From positions 1-64,000 of the forward strand of contig NZ_JBLUWW010000002.1 of NCBI RefSeq assembly GCF_048323655.1: a stretch of 64,000 bases of DNA. The letters are read 5' to 3'. The stretch's first letter is position 1. Each line of letters opens with the position of its first letter. This document shows, piece after piece, positions 34,294 through 42,874 of this stretch. A program made the translations under genes and the position numbers. Under the pieces are notes generated by a model. It worked only from the letters and a program-made list of their open reading frames with translations, searched no databases and had not been told where the DNA came from. The DNA is from Salinimicrobium soli. Its GTDB lineage: Bacteria; Bacteroidota; Bacteroidia; Flavobacteriales; Flavobacteriaceae.

Positions 34294-35112
34294 ATGGAAA
34301 TAAAAAATCTCTCCGCCACTCCGGTGGAGATTATCATTGATTGCTTTCTGAAATCTTTTCAGAATTATTTTGTCACACTCCCCACTGACCATCAATATTG
34401 GAAAGATCGCTTTCACAATGTCAAAGTAGATTGGTCACTTTCTTTTGGAGCTTTTGAAAACGAAAAGCTCGTCGGTTTCATCATAAACGGAATTGATGTC
34501 CACAATGGAAAATTAACTGCTTATAATACCGGCACCGGAGTCTTACCTGAATTTCGGGGACGACGGCTGGTGGATAAAATGTATGAGCAGGCATTTCCAG
34601 AATTCAAAAAAAATGGGATCGAAAAATGCCTTTTAGAAGTGATAGTTGAAAATACCCCTGCCAAAAAGGTATATCAGCGCATTGGATTTTCCATCACCAG
34701 GAATCTGCGCTCTTTTTCAGGAGAGATTTCCAATACTTCTGAAGCAATAAAGCCGGAGTTAACAACATATTCCGAAGTTCTCCAAACCGGTCTTTATGAT
34801 TCAGAATCTTATTGCTGGGAGAGTAGGGCAGAAGCCGTAAAAATGGCTGAGGAGCTGACGAAATCTTATTTAGTAAGGGACGTTAAACAAAATGTTGAAG
34901 GATATTTCACGCTGGGCCAGGCAGGCAATATTATTCAGCTGGAGGAAAAAGATGGCAATTATTCGGCACTTTTGAATAGTGTGGGTACACTCGAGGAAAA
35001 CGTAAAACTCAAGAATGTTGCCTCAGACAGGAATAAATTGATCTCTGAACTAGAAAACAGGGGTTTTAAAAATACGGTCAACCAACATGAAATGGAACTG
35101 TTGCTGTCTTGA
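34294..35112 (+). CDS. GNAT family N-acetyltransferase, two-part
   Basis: The ATG at 34294 is preferred to a TTG at 34285. Residues 1-145 form a GNAT domain with the cofactor motif TGTGVLPEFRGRRLVDKMYE and the C-terminal motif NTPAKKVYQRIGF. The remaining ~130 residues appear to be a second, degenerate GNAT-like half with no visible cofactor motif, as in some tandem-GNAT proteins. Substrate is unknown. A bidirectional terminator follows. Confidence 0.82.
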   Translation: MEIKNLSATPVEIIIDCFLKSFQNYFVTLPTDHQYWKDRFHNVKVDWSLSFGAFENEKLVGFIINGIDVHNGKLTAYNTGTGVLPEFRGRRLVDKMYEQAFPEFKKNGIEKCLLEVIVENTPAKKVYQRIGFSITRNLRSFSGEISNTSEAIKPELTTYSEVLQTGLYDSESYCWESRAEAVKMAEELTKSYLVRDVKQNVEGYFTLGQAGNIIQLEEKDGNYSALLNSVGTLEENVKLKNVASDRNKLISELENRGFKNTVNQHEMELLLS

Positions 35113-35171
35113 TAAGATTCTTCACTTAAAGTTTCCTGCTCTTTATACTTCAGATAGAATTTATTATAAAA

Positions 35172-35198
35172 AAGATCCGCTCTAAAGTAGCGGATCTT
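35172..35198. terminator. Bidirectional terminator between convergent genes
   Basis: A perfect 10-bp stem AAGATCCGCT / AGCGGATCTT with 7-nt loop has A-rich sequence to the left and T-rich to the right. It serves the plus-strand GNAT and the minus-strand DUF5694 gene. Confidence 0.8.
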
Positions 35199-35222
35199 CT
35201 TATAAACCTGGATCTGTCGGTT

Positions 35223-35981
35223 TTAATTCATAAAAGAAAGATCTGTAATCAGTTCAATATTTTCCCTTTTTTGAGCCTCCAGCGTCTGCATAATCCGGTT
35301 GCGGTGATTTGCACCAACCAGGATCAAAACTTTTTTCGAGGGGTTGTTTTGGATAAGGTCTAGAGCATTCTCGGTAATACTGCTATCCCGGTTCTTGTTG
35401 AATTCGGAATATTCCGCGTATTTGCTGTTTTCAAATAGGCTGTCTTCCAACAGGTATTGTTGTCTTGTGAGGCTGTCATATTCTCCTTTCAAAAATTCTT
35501 CTGCGGAATAATTGAGGGCAATACGCATTTGCTCCTGTTGTATCTCCGGAATTCCCGCTTTTTCGTATTGCTGTACGAGCACAGAATCGGTTTTCATTAG
35601 TTGACCCAGGTATTTGATCTTCGCAGGTTTATAAACCGTATCCCTGAACATGGCAATATTTACAGTTTCATCGCGGGTGTCCGGGCTGTAAAAATCTATT
35701 CCTGCTACTTTTCCGGGGAAAGAATCCCTGATCTGAATGAATTCAAGAGGGTAGAACTTGTCCAGAGTGTCGTTGTCAAGAGCCATATCCTCCTGCCGAA
35801 TTTCCACCCCGATCACATCAGCCTGATAGGCTTTCACGATCTCCATAAGGTCATCGTACGTGTAGTTCGGATTCATTTCATGTGCCCCGTGAAGGGTAGG
35901 AAGCACCAGCACCTGTGTTGGCTCGGGAGTGTTGCAAGCTGTTAACAATACAACAGCCAAAAGCATCATTAATTTTTTCAT
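35223..35981 (-). CDS. DUF5694-like lipoprotein
   Basis: The signal peptide ends in LLTACN (lipidated C16). The body has VLVLPTLHGAHEMNPNYTYDDLMEIV and ADVIGVEIRQED early, and VLILVGANHRNRIMQTL near the C-terminus. The HG, GVExR and GANHR elements resemble the ChaN/TraB-like (EreA/ChaN) fold, whose members bind haem or metal or act as proteases; this similarity is tentative. The start overlaps the S41 peptidase stop by 4 bp (ATGA), so the two are co-translated. Confidence 0.75.
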   Translation of the reverse strand: MKKLMMLLAVVLLTACNTPEPTQVLVLPTLHGAHEMNPNYTYDDLMEIVKAYQADVIGVEIRQEDMALDNDTLDKFYPLEFIQIRDSFPGKVAGIDFYSPDTRDETVNIAMFRDTVYKPAKIKYLGQLMKTDSVLVQQYEKAGIPEIQQEQMRIALNYSAEEFLKGEYDSLTRQQYLLEDSLFENSKYAEYSEFNKNRDSSITENALDLIQNNPSKKVLILVGANHRNRIMQTLEAQKRENIELITDLSFMN

Positions 35982-37309
35982 TTTTTCAAATAGTTTAATG
36001 CGGCCTGCAGGGCCACATCTTGTTGATCAATTATATTTTGCAGGGTAGGTTTTACTTCAATATCGGGTTTTATACCAATTCCAATGAACTCGGAATTATC
36101 AGGAAAAAGATCCCTTTTGGAACACACCGCACCCATGCCTCCAAAAGGCAGGGGAAAAAATAAAGGTTGTCCGGTACTGCCGCCGGTGGGCTGACCTATG
36201 ACCACTCCGCGCTTCATTGTCTTAAAGGCCGTGAGAAAATCTTCGGCTGCCGAGTAAGTGTCAGGACCTGCAAGCACAACTACTTTTCCTTTAAAAGTGG
36301 GTCCTTTATAAGGTTTCCAGTCTCCCTGCGTAAATTCAAGTTCATCTGGTGCCTGACCCCAAGCTCTTAGTGGAGGGCGATAATGCCTTATCACACTTTT
36401 TGATGTAAGGAAAGTACTGTCAGTGAGGTAACCAAGCAGTTCGTAGCCGTTATTTCCATTGCCGCCACCGTTGATCCGCAGATCTACAACCAGATTTTCA
36501 GGATGAGGTAACTTCTGAAAGATACTATCTAAATATGGGACGAGGCTTCCGTCATTAAAGGTATTGATTGTCAGCAATACGGTCTTCTTATTCAATTTTT
36601 TATAGTCAAAACCTTTCGCCGCCGGGAACATCTGTTCATTCCTGATACGGGCAAAATTTTTCTGAATAACTTTCCCCGTTGGGGTTTTGATCTCCAGTTT
36701 GACCGGCTCATCCAACGGTCCGCGGGTGAGGAAAAAAGCATACATGCGAGCAGTTTTATCGTGTGGTGTACTCGAACTCACATAAGGTGCAATATGCTCT
36801 TCAGCATATTCGGTAACCGGAAGTTCATTGATCTTTAAGATCACCGTTCCGGGTTGTAACTCCCGGTAGGCCTCCAGTTCACTGTCAAGAAGGGTGATCA
36901 CCACCTGCCCTTCAACCAGCTGGGTGCGGATAGGAAGGCTGCTGGAAAGTTCCTCCCAAAGTTCCTTTGGCGGAAGAATGAGGCTGTGGCCATCTTTAAG
37001 ATTGGTGTAAAAATTCGTGAGCACCTTGTAATACTCAGCCTTTGTATCAGCTTCCAGTACCTTCGGGATATAATTGTAGTAGATGCTGTCCCAGTTGGCC
37101 TCGGGAATGAGATCAAAATTTGCGAAATTGAATTTTGCTTCTGCCCAGGCTTTACTTAGGCCCGCGATCTTGGTTGCCGGGCTAAGACTATCTCCAAAAA
37201 AGCTTCTTTCAAATACCTTTTTAAATTGTTGTGTATACGCTGTGCTGTCAAAGCTCTGCGCCTGTATCCCTAGGCTGCAAAGGCAGGCCAGGAAAAATAT
37301 TTTTTTCAT
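35978..37309 (-). CDS. S41-family C-terminal-processing-like peptidase
   Basis: The ATG at 37309 gives a proper signal peptide (MKKIFFLACLCSLGIQAQ); an upstream ATG at 37327 adds six residues. The tail-specific protease domain shows NLVVDLRINGGGNG, the nucleophile S353 in PDTYSAAEDF and QPTGGSTGQP. A PDZ-like region lies near residues 120-200 (LQPGTVILKINELPV). It is predicted to be periplasmic or secreted; the target is unknown. Confidence 0.88.
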   Translation of the reverse strand: MKKIFFLACLCSLGIQAQSFDSTAYTQQFKKVFERSFFGDSLSPATKIAGLSKAWAEAKFNFANFDLIPEANWDSIYYNYIPKVLEADTKAEYYKVLTNFYTNLKDGHSLILPPKELWEELSSSLPIRTQLVEGQVVITLLDSELEAYRELQPGTVILKINELPVTEYAEEHIAPYVSSSTPHDKTARMYAFFLTRGPLDEPVKLEIKTPTGKVIQKNFARIRNEQMFPAAKGFDYKKLNKKTVLLTINTFNDGSLVPYLDSIFQKLPHPENLVVDLRINGGGNGNNGYELLGYLTDSTFLTSKSVIRHYRPPLRAWGQAPDELEFTQGDWKPYKGPTFKGKVVVLAGPDTYSAAEDFLTAFKTMKRGVVIGQPTGGSTGQPLFFPLPFGGMGAVCSKRDLFPDNSEFIGIGIKPDIEVKPTLQNIIDQQDVALQAALNYLKK

Positions 37310-37424
37310 ATCTTCAATAAAAGGCATTAAAATTAATAAAAAGAAGTGGGTAAAATCCTACCCTGTGTAAATAAAAATGTTTTTAATCCCCCTTCAAAAA
37401 TGCCTTTTTTAAGACCTCTTTAAA

Positions 37425-38036
37425 ATGACAAAAATCGAAACTTTTTCACTTGAAAATCTTTTACCGTATGGAGGTGAGACATTTTACTTTGGAAAGATCC
37501 TGACGCCAACAGAGGCTGAACATTATTTTCAGCAGCTTCTTCATTCCCTCGACTGGAAGCAGGACGAGGTGATCATCTTCGGAAAAAGGATCGTCACAAA
37601 AAGGAAAACTGCCTGGTATGGAGAAAAGGAATATGAATACACCTACTCCAAGATCACGCGGAAGGCAAAGCTCTGGACTCCGGAATTGAAGGCTTTAAAG
37701 CAAAAGGTCGAAGAGTGTACGGGACTACCATTTAATTCCTGTCTGGTCAATTTGTACCACAGTGGGGAGGAAGGAATGTCATGGCATTCCGATGCCGAAG
37801 CTGAACTGGGAAAACATCCGGCGATTGCATCATTAAGTCTTGGGGCCGAGCGTAAATTTGTACTAAAGCACAGGGAATCCAAAGAAAAAGTTTCCGTAGA
37901 CCTGGAGAACGGCAGCCTTTTGCTGATGCAGGGAGAAACTCAGAGGAACTGGCTGCACAGCCTTCCAAAGACTAAAAAAGTAAAGGAACCGCGGATCAAC
38001 CTTACCTTCCGGAATATCAAAAAAGTTAAAAAATAG
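37425..38036 (+). CDS. alkB: AlkB-type 2-oxoglutarate/Fe(II) dioxygenase
   Basis: This 203-aa dioxygenase is expected to repair alkylated bases in DNA or RNA by oxidative demethylation. Iron ligands are H121, D123 (HSDAE) and H178 (WLHSL). The 2-oxoglutarate-binding arginines are R190 and R196 in PRINLTFR. NLYHSGEEGMSWH is the standard entry into the core. The 3' end overlaps the convergent glutaminase by 11 bp. Confidence 0.92.
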   Translation: MTKIETFSLENLLPYGGETFYFGKILTPTEAEHYFQQLLHSLDWKQDEVIIFGKRIVTKRKTAWYGEKEYEYTYSKITRKAKLWTPELKALKQKVEECTGLPFNSCLVNLYHSGEEGMSWHSDAEAELGKHPAIASLSLGAERKFVLKHRESKEKVSVDLENGSLLLMQGETQRNWLHSLPKTKKVKEPRINLTFRNIKKVKK

Positions 38037-38940
38037 AATATCCGGTCAACGTGGTAAGTCTCTCCAATGCGGCCATACCCAGAGCCGAATTTCCTTTCGG
38101 GTTCAATGGAGGGCTCCATACGGCTACGGCGTAATGATTGGGATTTACTGCTACAATTCCTCCGCCAACGCCACTTTTTCCGGGAAGGCCTACCTCAAAA
38201 CTAAATTCCCCTGCTTCATCATAGAAACCACAGGTCTGCATAAGGGCATTCATCCTTTTCACCTGTCTGCCTGTAAGAAATTCCCGCTCAGAATTCAGCA
38301 GGGTTCCGTGGTTAGCATAGATGATAAAAGCCTGCGCCAGTTCCCTGCACGACATGGAAATGGAGCATTGGTGAAAGTAAAAGTCCAGCACATCTTCCAC
38401 ATTATTTTCAATATTTCCGAAGGACTTCAGGTAATTGACCAGGGCAAAGTTTCGGTAACCTTCAGCTTTTTCTGAAGCTGCTACAGTTTCATTGAAGCCA
38501 ATGCTTGTGTCCCCGGTGATCTCGTGCAAAAACGCGAGTAAGGCGGCCTTGGGATTGGTGAAATAAGAAACCAGCACATCTGCCACTACCAGGGCGCCGG
38601 CATTGATATAAGGATTCCGTGGAATTCCGGAGTCATTTTCCAGCTGTGACAAAGAGTTAAAAGGGTCACCCGACGGTTCCACGCCCACCCGGTTCCAGAG
38701 ATCATCACCCACCATTTTCATGGCAAGGCTAAGCGTGAAAACCTTGGAAATTGATTGAATGGAAAAACGCTCAAAACTATCCCCAAAATGGTAATTATTA
38801 CCATCGATATCGTACATGTGCATACCGAATTTAGAGGGTGGTACTTTAGCCAGTTCGGGAATGTAGGATGCCACCTTGCCTGAAGGCTGCACCTTGGAAA
38901 ATTCCTGTTGTATCTGGTTGAGGACGGTTTGATATTCCAT
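38026..38940 (-). CDS. glsA: Glutaminase
   Basis: This 304-aa serine-dependent glutaminase (EC 3.5.1.2) hydrolyses glutamine to glutamate and ammonia. The S63-I-S-K66 motif in FSIQSISKVF is the beta-lactamase-like catalytic pair. NPYINAGALVVADVL, EKAEGYRNFAL and LPGKSGVGGGI are conserved. It starts 1 bp after the pepE stop, so the two are probably co-transcribed. Confidence 0.94.
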   Translation of the reverse strand: MEYQTVLNQIQQEFSKVQPSGKVASYIPELAKVPPSKFGMHMYDIDGNNYHFGDSFERFSIQSISKVFTLSLAMKMVGDDLWNRVGVEPSGDPFNSLSQLENDSGIPRNPYINAGALVVADVLVSYFTNPKAALLAFLHEITGDTSIGFNETVAASEKAEGYRNFALVNYLKSFGNIENNVEDVLDFYFHQCSISMSCRELAQAFIIYANHGTLLNSEREFLTGRQVKRMNALMQTCGFYDEAGEFSFEVGLPGKSGVGGGIVAVNPNHYAVAVWSPPLNPKGNSALGMAALERLTTLTGYSIF

Positions 38941-38941
38941 T

Positions 38942-39649
38942 TTAGTAGACTTGGTTCAGGGAACAACCCGGTTTGACCTCAAAAGGTTCTTTTTCGGCTT
39001 CGAAGATCCGGGCATTCAGGTCGCCTTTGAGAGTAATTTCCTTACCCTTTACCTCCAGCCAGCTTCCTTCCCGAAGTCCCACAACAGGAGGAGTGTTGAA
39101 TTGATGGAATTCCTTGATACGTGTTTCCCGTGTCTCTCCTTTGTGGGTAGAGTTGGGATTGGGATCGAGATAATGTGGATTGATATTAAAAGGCACCAGG
39201 CCAAGAGTAGTAAAACTTGGTGGGTACACTATAGGCATATCATTGGTGGTCTTCATGGTAAGTCCGGCGATATTGGTACCTGCACTGGTTCCAAGATATG
39301 GAACGCTGTTTTCTAAAGTTTCTTTTAGCGGAACCAGGAGCAAATTCTGGTAAAGGCTTTGCACCAGTAAAAATGTATTACCACCACCGGTAAATATTCC
39401 CTGTGCGGTGCGAACAGCTTTAACAGGATCTGGATATTCATGGATCCCTTTCACCTGGAACCCTATCTTTCCGAAGGCTTTTCTCGCAAGGTCGGTGTAG
39501 GTATCATGTGAGATCCCTCCCGGCCTGGCATAAGGAATGAACAGTATCTCTGAACATCCCGAAAAATGCTCTTTTAGAGTAGGGAGTAAATATTCAAGAT
39601 AATCCTGGCCGTGCAGGGTGGAGGTGCTGGCGAGTATAAGATTCTTCAT
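38942..39649 (-). CDS. pepE: Dipeptidase E (alpha-aspartyl dipeptidase)
   Basis: This 235-aa family S51 peptidase cleaves Asp-X dipeptides. The nucleophile is S122 in LGTSAGTNIAG, with D137 and H159 (NPHYLDP) as likely partners, close to the S120/D135/H157 of Salmonella PepE. GGGNTFLLVQSLY is also conserved. It has no signal peptide. Confidence 0.93.
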   Translation of the reverse strand: MKNLILASTSTLHGQDYLEYLLPTLKEHFSGCSEILFIPYARPGGISHDTYTDLARKAFGKIGFQVKGIHEYPDPVKAVRTAQGIFTGGGNTFLLVQSLYQNLLLVPLKETLENSVPYLGTSAGTNIAGLTMKTTNDMPIVYPPSFTTLGLVPFNINPHYLDPNPNSTHKGETRETRIKEFHQFNTPPVVGLREGSWLEVKGKEITLKGDLNARIFEAEKEPFEVKPGCSLNQVY

Positions 39650-39703
39650 GGGTGCTGTTTTCCGTAAAATTACTTAAGAATCTGCGGCTATCCTAATCGT
39701 AGT

Positions 39704-39816
39704 TTAGCTGTTGGACATTGGCTATTAAATGTCATAATCCATCTTTTGTTTTCTCTCAAGGTGGGGTGAGCGGTAGAAAGAGAGCTAATAGCTAAAGGCT
39801 AAAAGCCAAAGGCTCT
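39704..39816. repeat. Dispersed GCTA-rich palindrome (family A)
   Basis: 39781-39816 reads AGAGCTAATAGCTAAAGGCT then AAAAGCCAAAGGCTCT, a palindromic unit recurring in many gaps to 54.7 kb. A partial copy is at about 39704-39730. The rest of the 246-bp gap is AT-rich and must hold the promoter of the next gene. Confidence 0.75.
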
Positions 39817-39895
39817 TTGTCGTTTTAACAAAGCTTTAGTCGGAAATTAGATTTTTCTAAACAATAGATTTTGTTCCTTTAAGAAAAGTCACAGC

Positions 39896-40684
39896 ATGAG
39901 AGTTCTATTGTCCCTTTGTTTTTTGTTCTTCAGTTTCTATAGTTCAGCCCAGATAGGGGAGCGCGTAATGGCTAACGGAGAGATCACTGTGCCTTTGGGA
40001 GAAGATCCTGAGGGAGTCGGAATTGTTAACAGGACTGCTTTGCAGGCCACGGTTTCAGATCAGGCAGGTCTTTTTCAGATCCCGGTCAAGGTAGGCGATA
40101 CCCTGGAATTTTCTTCCCTGCAGTTCCAGGACTTTACCATAGTGATAGACAAAGGAGTTGTGCAGAACAAAAAGCTCCATGTATTCGTTTCAAAAGCAGT
40201 CACTGTTTTGCCTGAAGTTGTGGTGAAGCCTTATGATCTTTCCGGAAATGTACGGGTAGATGTGGAGATCATTCCTGTGGCAAAAACTGATCTTCCCAAT
40301 AAATCGGCTGCCGAGATCGATCCTTATGAATGGAAATTTCCACCGGACTCTATTGTGTCTCCACGGAATGCTGCAATGAAGGAGGCGGTGATATTCAGTG
40401 GGGGAAATTTCGCGAATATCTTTCGTGATATCTATACTTCCCGGGATGAGATTACCAATCTCGGAAGAGAAGAAGATATTGATGAGCAGATCCTACTTTT
40501 GTACGATGATGACTTCTTTAAGCAGAATCTGGACATCGAAAAAGAGAATATTTACGAGTTCATTTATTTCGCTGAGGACCATGGTTTGACCTCTGCCATG
40601 CTCAAACCTGAGAATGAGATGCAACTTATTGAATTCCTCGTGGCCCAAAGTCAGAAGTACAAACAAAGAAAGGCAGAGAATTGA
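39896..40684 (+). CDS. Secreted carboxypeptidase-regulatory-like protein, paralogue 1
   Basis: This 262-aa protein has a signal peptide (about 1-18) and an N-terminal CarboxypepD_reg-like beta-sandwich (20-110): GEITVP..GVGIVNRTALQATVSDQAGLFQI, then FSSLQFQDFTIVI. After VLPEVVVKPYDLSGN comes a linker and a C-terminal helical region (IEKENIYEFIYFAEDHGL, then ENEMQLIEFLVAQS). It shares all these with the gene at 41168. Unlike TonB-dependent transporters it has no barrel. Its function is unknown. Confidence 0.8.
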   Translation: MRVLLSLCFLFFSFYSSAQIGERVMANGEITVPLGEDPEGVGIVNRTALQATVSDQAGLFQIPVKVGDTLEFSSLQFQDFTIVIDKGVVQNKKLHVFVSKAVTVLPEVVVKPYDLSGNVRVDVEIIPVAKTDLPNKSAAEIDPYEWKFPPDSIVSPRNAAMKEAVIFSGGNFANIFRDIYTSRDEITNLGREEDIDEQILLLYDDDFFKQNLDIEKENIYEFIYFAEDHGLTSAMLKPENEMQLIEFLVAQSQKYKQRKAEN

Positions 40685-40704
40685 TTTCTGATATTACGGT
40701 CTAA

Positions 40705-41125
40705 GGCTTCGACTATTCGGCTGCGCCGGCTCAGCATGACAATGGTTCTCTTGATTTTTGAATTTCGTTTCCTTCATGAGATTGCTTCGCTATCGCTCGC
40801 AATGACGGTGGTATGAATGAGGAGTTTACAAGTGGCATCGACTATTCGGCTTCGCCGGCTCAACCTGACAATGGTTTTCGTGATTTTTGATTATCGTTTT
40901 CTTCATGAGATTGCTTCGCTGTCGCTCGCAATGACGGGAGCAAGAAAAGGGCTTCGACTTTTCGGCTAACGCCGGCTCAGCCTGACAATGGTTTTCGTGA
41001 TTTTTGATTATCGTTTCCTTCATGAGATTGCTTCGCTGTCGCTCGCAAAGACGTTGGCATAAAGTGAGGAGTTCGCCAAGGGCTTCGGCTTTTCGGCTGC
41101 GCCGGCTCAGCCTGACAATATTTTT
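40705..41125. repeat. Tandem REP-like array (family B)
   Basis: Three complete and one partial copy start at 40705, 40834, 40949 and 41081. Each begins GGCTTCGAC(T/A)(T/A)TTCGGCT, continues CGCCGGCTCAGC(C/A)TGACA and, except the last, ends with GAGATTGCTTCGCTGTCGCT, CGCAATGACG. The array fills the gap between two paralogous genes and creates false antisense ORFs. Confidence 0.88.
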
Positions 41126-41167
41126 ATGCGATTTTCTCTTTCCGAATATTTTTTCGTTCTTTAACAG

Positions 41168-41977
41168 ATGAAGCAACTGTTCTTTTTACTTTTTGTGATG
41201 GTTTTTGGGATTTCTGCAGGTCAAAATATTGGCCGCATCGAGATCAGCGGAACTGTCAAAGTACCGGCCGGTTCTGAGGCCGAAGGTATAACCATCTTCA
41301 ACAAGAATTCTAATCGTGGTTCTGTTACCAATCAGCACGGGGAATACGAGATCGCGGTAGCTAAGGGAGATTCTCTTTATTTTTCAGCACTTCAATTCCA
41401 GGGAGTCCTGGTGGTAGTTGATGAAAAAGCTATCAAAGATCAAACCCTGCACGTGGAGATCCTTGAAGGTATAAATGAATTGCCCGAGGTGGTAGTGAGG
41501 GAACACGATCTTTCAGGAAATATTACTGCAGATCTCAAGAATATTAAGGTGGTAGAACTCAAACTTCCATCTTTTTCTGCTGCAGACATTAGTAAAATGT
41601 ACCCTGACTGGCATCCTTCAGATGACGTACAGTCCGCTCCCCGGAATGCTGCCGTAGAGAGCAGTAGTGCCGGTTTGCAGAACGGAGCGAATCCGCTGGC
41701 TATTATTGGTGGATTAATCGAGTTGATCGTGCCTCCGCGCAAAAACAAGCCTGCACCTGAGCCTTATATAGGAAGGATCGAACTGGAAAAGATCGTTCGG
41801 GAGAAATATGGCGATGCCTTTTTTGCTGAGGTACTGAAGATCGAAAAAAAGGATATTAGTAACTTCTTCGACTTCTGTGAGGAAAGTGGCTTCCCCAGGA
41901 ACCTGCTTAAAAAGGAAAAAGAAATGGACCTGCTCGAATACCTGCTTGAGAAGAGTGAGTTGTTCAGAGAGGCATAA
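41168..41977 (+). CDS. Secreted carboxypeptidase-regulatory-like protein, paralogue 2
   Basis: This 269-aa paralogue of the 39896 gene has a signal peptide (about 1-18), a CarboxypepD_reg-like domain (ISGTVKVPAGSEAEGITIFNK, then FSALQFQGVLVVV), the shared ELPEVVVREHDLSGN hinge and SAPRNAA motif, and a related helical C-terminus (KIEKKDISNFFDFCEESGF, EMDLLEYLLEKS). A proline-rich stretch PPRKNKPAPEP precedes the helices. The pair is probably a lineage duplication; the role is unknown. Confidence 0.8.
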   Translation: MKQLFFLLFVMVFGISAGQNIGRIEISGTVKVPAGSEAEGITIFNKNSNRGSVTNQHGEYEIAVAKGDSLYFSALQFQGVLVVVDEKAIKDQTLHVEILEGINELPEVVVREHDLSGNITADLKNIKVVELKLPSFSAADISKMYPDWHPSDDVQSAPRNAAVESSSAGLQNGANPLAIIGGLIELIVPPRKNKPAPEPYIGRIELEKIVREKYGDAFFAEVLKIEKKDISNFFDFCEESGFPRNLLKKEKEMDLLEYLLEKSELFREA

Positions 41978-41985
41978 CAATAAAA

Positions 41986-42160
41986 GGCTTCGACATTTCG
42001 GCTTCGCCGGCTCAGCCTGACAAATATTTGATTACCGTTTCCGTTCATAAGATTGCTTCGCTGTCGCTCGCAAAGACGGTGGTATGATGTGAGGATTACC
42101 TTAAGGGCTTCGACTCTTCGGCTGCGCCGGCTCAGCCTGACATTGTTCTCTTGATGTCGT
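41986..42160. repeat. Family B repeat copies downstream of paralogue 2
   Basis: A full copy at 41986-42080 and a partial copy at about 42105-42160 belong to the same family as the 40.7-41.1 kb array. The remaining 160 bp to the next gene are AT-rich with no recognised feature. Confidence 0.85.
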
Positions 42161-42319
42161 AAGAGGCCAAAAAGAAATTCAGTTAGCATATTAAACCTTT
42201 CTTAATTTTCAAAGTCTAAGCAGGTGTGGATCGCCCAAAGGTCTATCTTGGAACGCTCTTTGATTGTAGAGTGTTGATTTCCGAATCTTTACCCGGATAA
42301 AAAGAATGAGAACCTGTTT

Positions 42320-42820
42320 ATGAAAAAATATTTTTTGCTTTTTATTGCCTTTTTGCCCCTGTTGTCTTTTGCCGTTCATAAATTCTACGTTAGCCAGACC
42401 GATGTGGTGTACAATGAAAAAACCAAATCTGTTGAGGTGATCTCTCACGTCTTTATTGATGACATGGAACAACTGCTTCAGGAACGTTACAGCAAAGAGC
42501 TTTTTTTAGTGAAAGGCGAAGAACATCCGCAGGCTGAATCTTACATAGAAAAATATTTTTTGAGCAAACTTCTTGTTTCCGTTAATGGAAAACAACGCGA
42601 GCTCAACTACATAGGTAAAGAATACAAAAATGATCAGCTGGTGCTGTATCTGGAGGCTGAAAAGGTGGAAAGGCCAAACAGCATCTCGGTTGAAAACATA
42701 GTTCTTTCCGACATTTTTCCGGAGCAAAAAAACGTCGTGAAAGTTGAATATAACGGCGATATAAAAAGCTTGCTGCTCAGCAGAGACAAGCCGGAAGGCT
42801 CGTTAATTTTCAGCGAATAA
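42320..42820 (+). CDS. DUF6702 family secreted protein
   Basis: This 166-aa protein has a signal peptide (1-18, LLSFA) and starts its mature part HKFYVSQTDVVYNEKTKSVE, the hallmark of DUF6702. The rest is a probable single beta-sandwich. Function is unknown. In Bacteroidota it is repeatedly found just before an M1 metallopeptidase gene, as here, suggesting a shared envelope role; that linkage is from memory and the role is inferred. Confidence 0.82.
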   Translation: MKKYFLLFIAFLPLLSFAVHKFYVSQTDVVYNEKTKSVEVISHVFIDDMEQLLQERYSKELFLVKGEEHPQAESYIEKYFLSKLLVSVNGKQRELNYIGKEYKNDQLVLYLEAEKVERPNSISVENIVLSDIFPEQKNVVKVEYNGDIKSLLLSRDKPEGSLIFSE

Positions 42821-42850
42821 TTGTTAAACTTCAGAAATAAATTATTTTTA
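42821..42850 (+). promoter_or_regulatory. Candidate promoter of the M1 peptidase gene
   Basis: TTG at 42821-42823 and TATTTTTA at 42843-42850 (one mismatch to TAnnTTTG) are separated by 19 bp, 25 bp before the ATG at 42875. Confidence 0.5.
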
Positions 42851-42874
42851 GCAACCTAAACTTAAACTTTAAAC

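Noticed and set aside
40826..42189. Minus-strand ORFs with repeated CERQRSNLM and RLSRRSR
   Set aside because: These are chance translations of the family B repeats and occur in every copy. The same peptides appear in false ORFs of many genomes.
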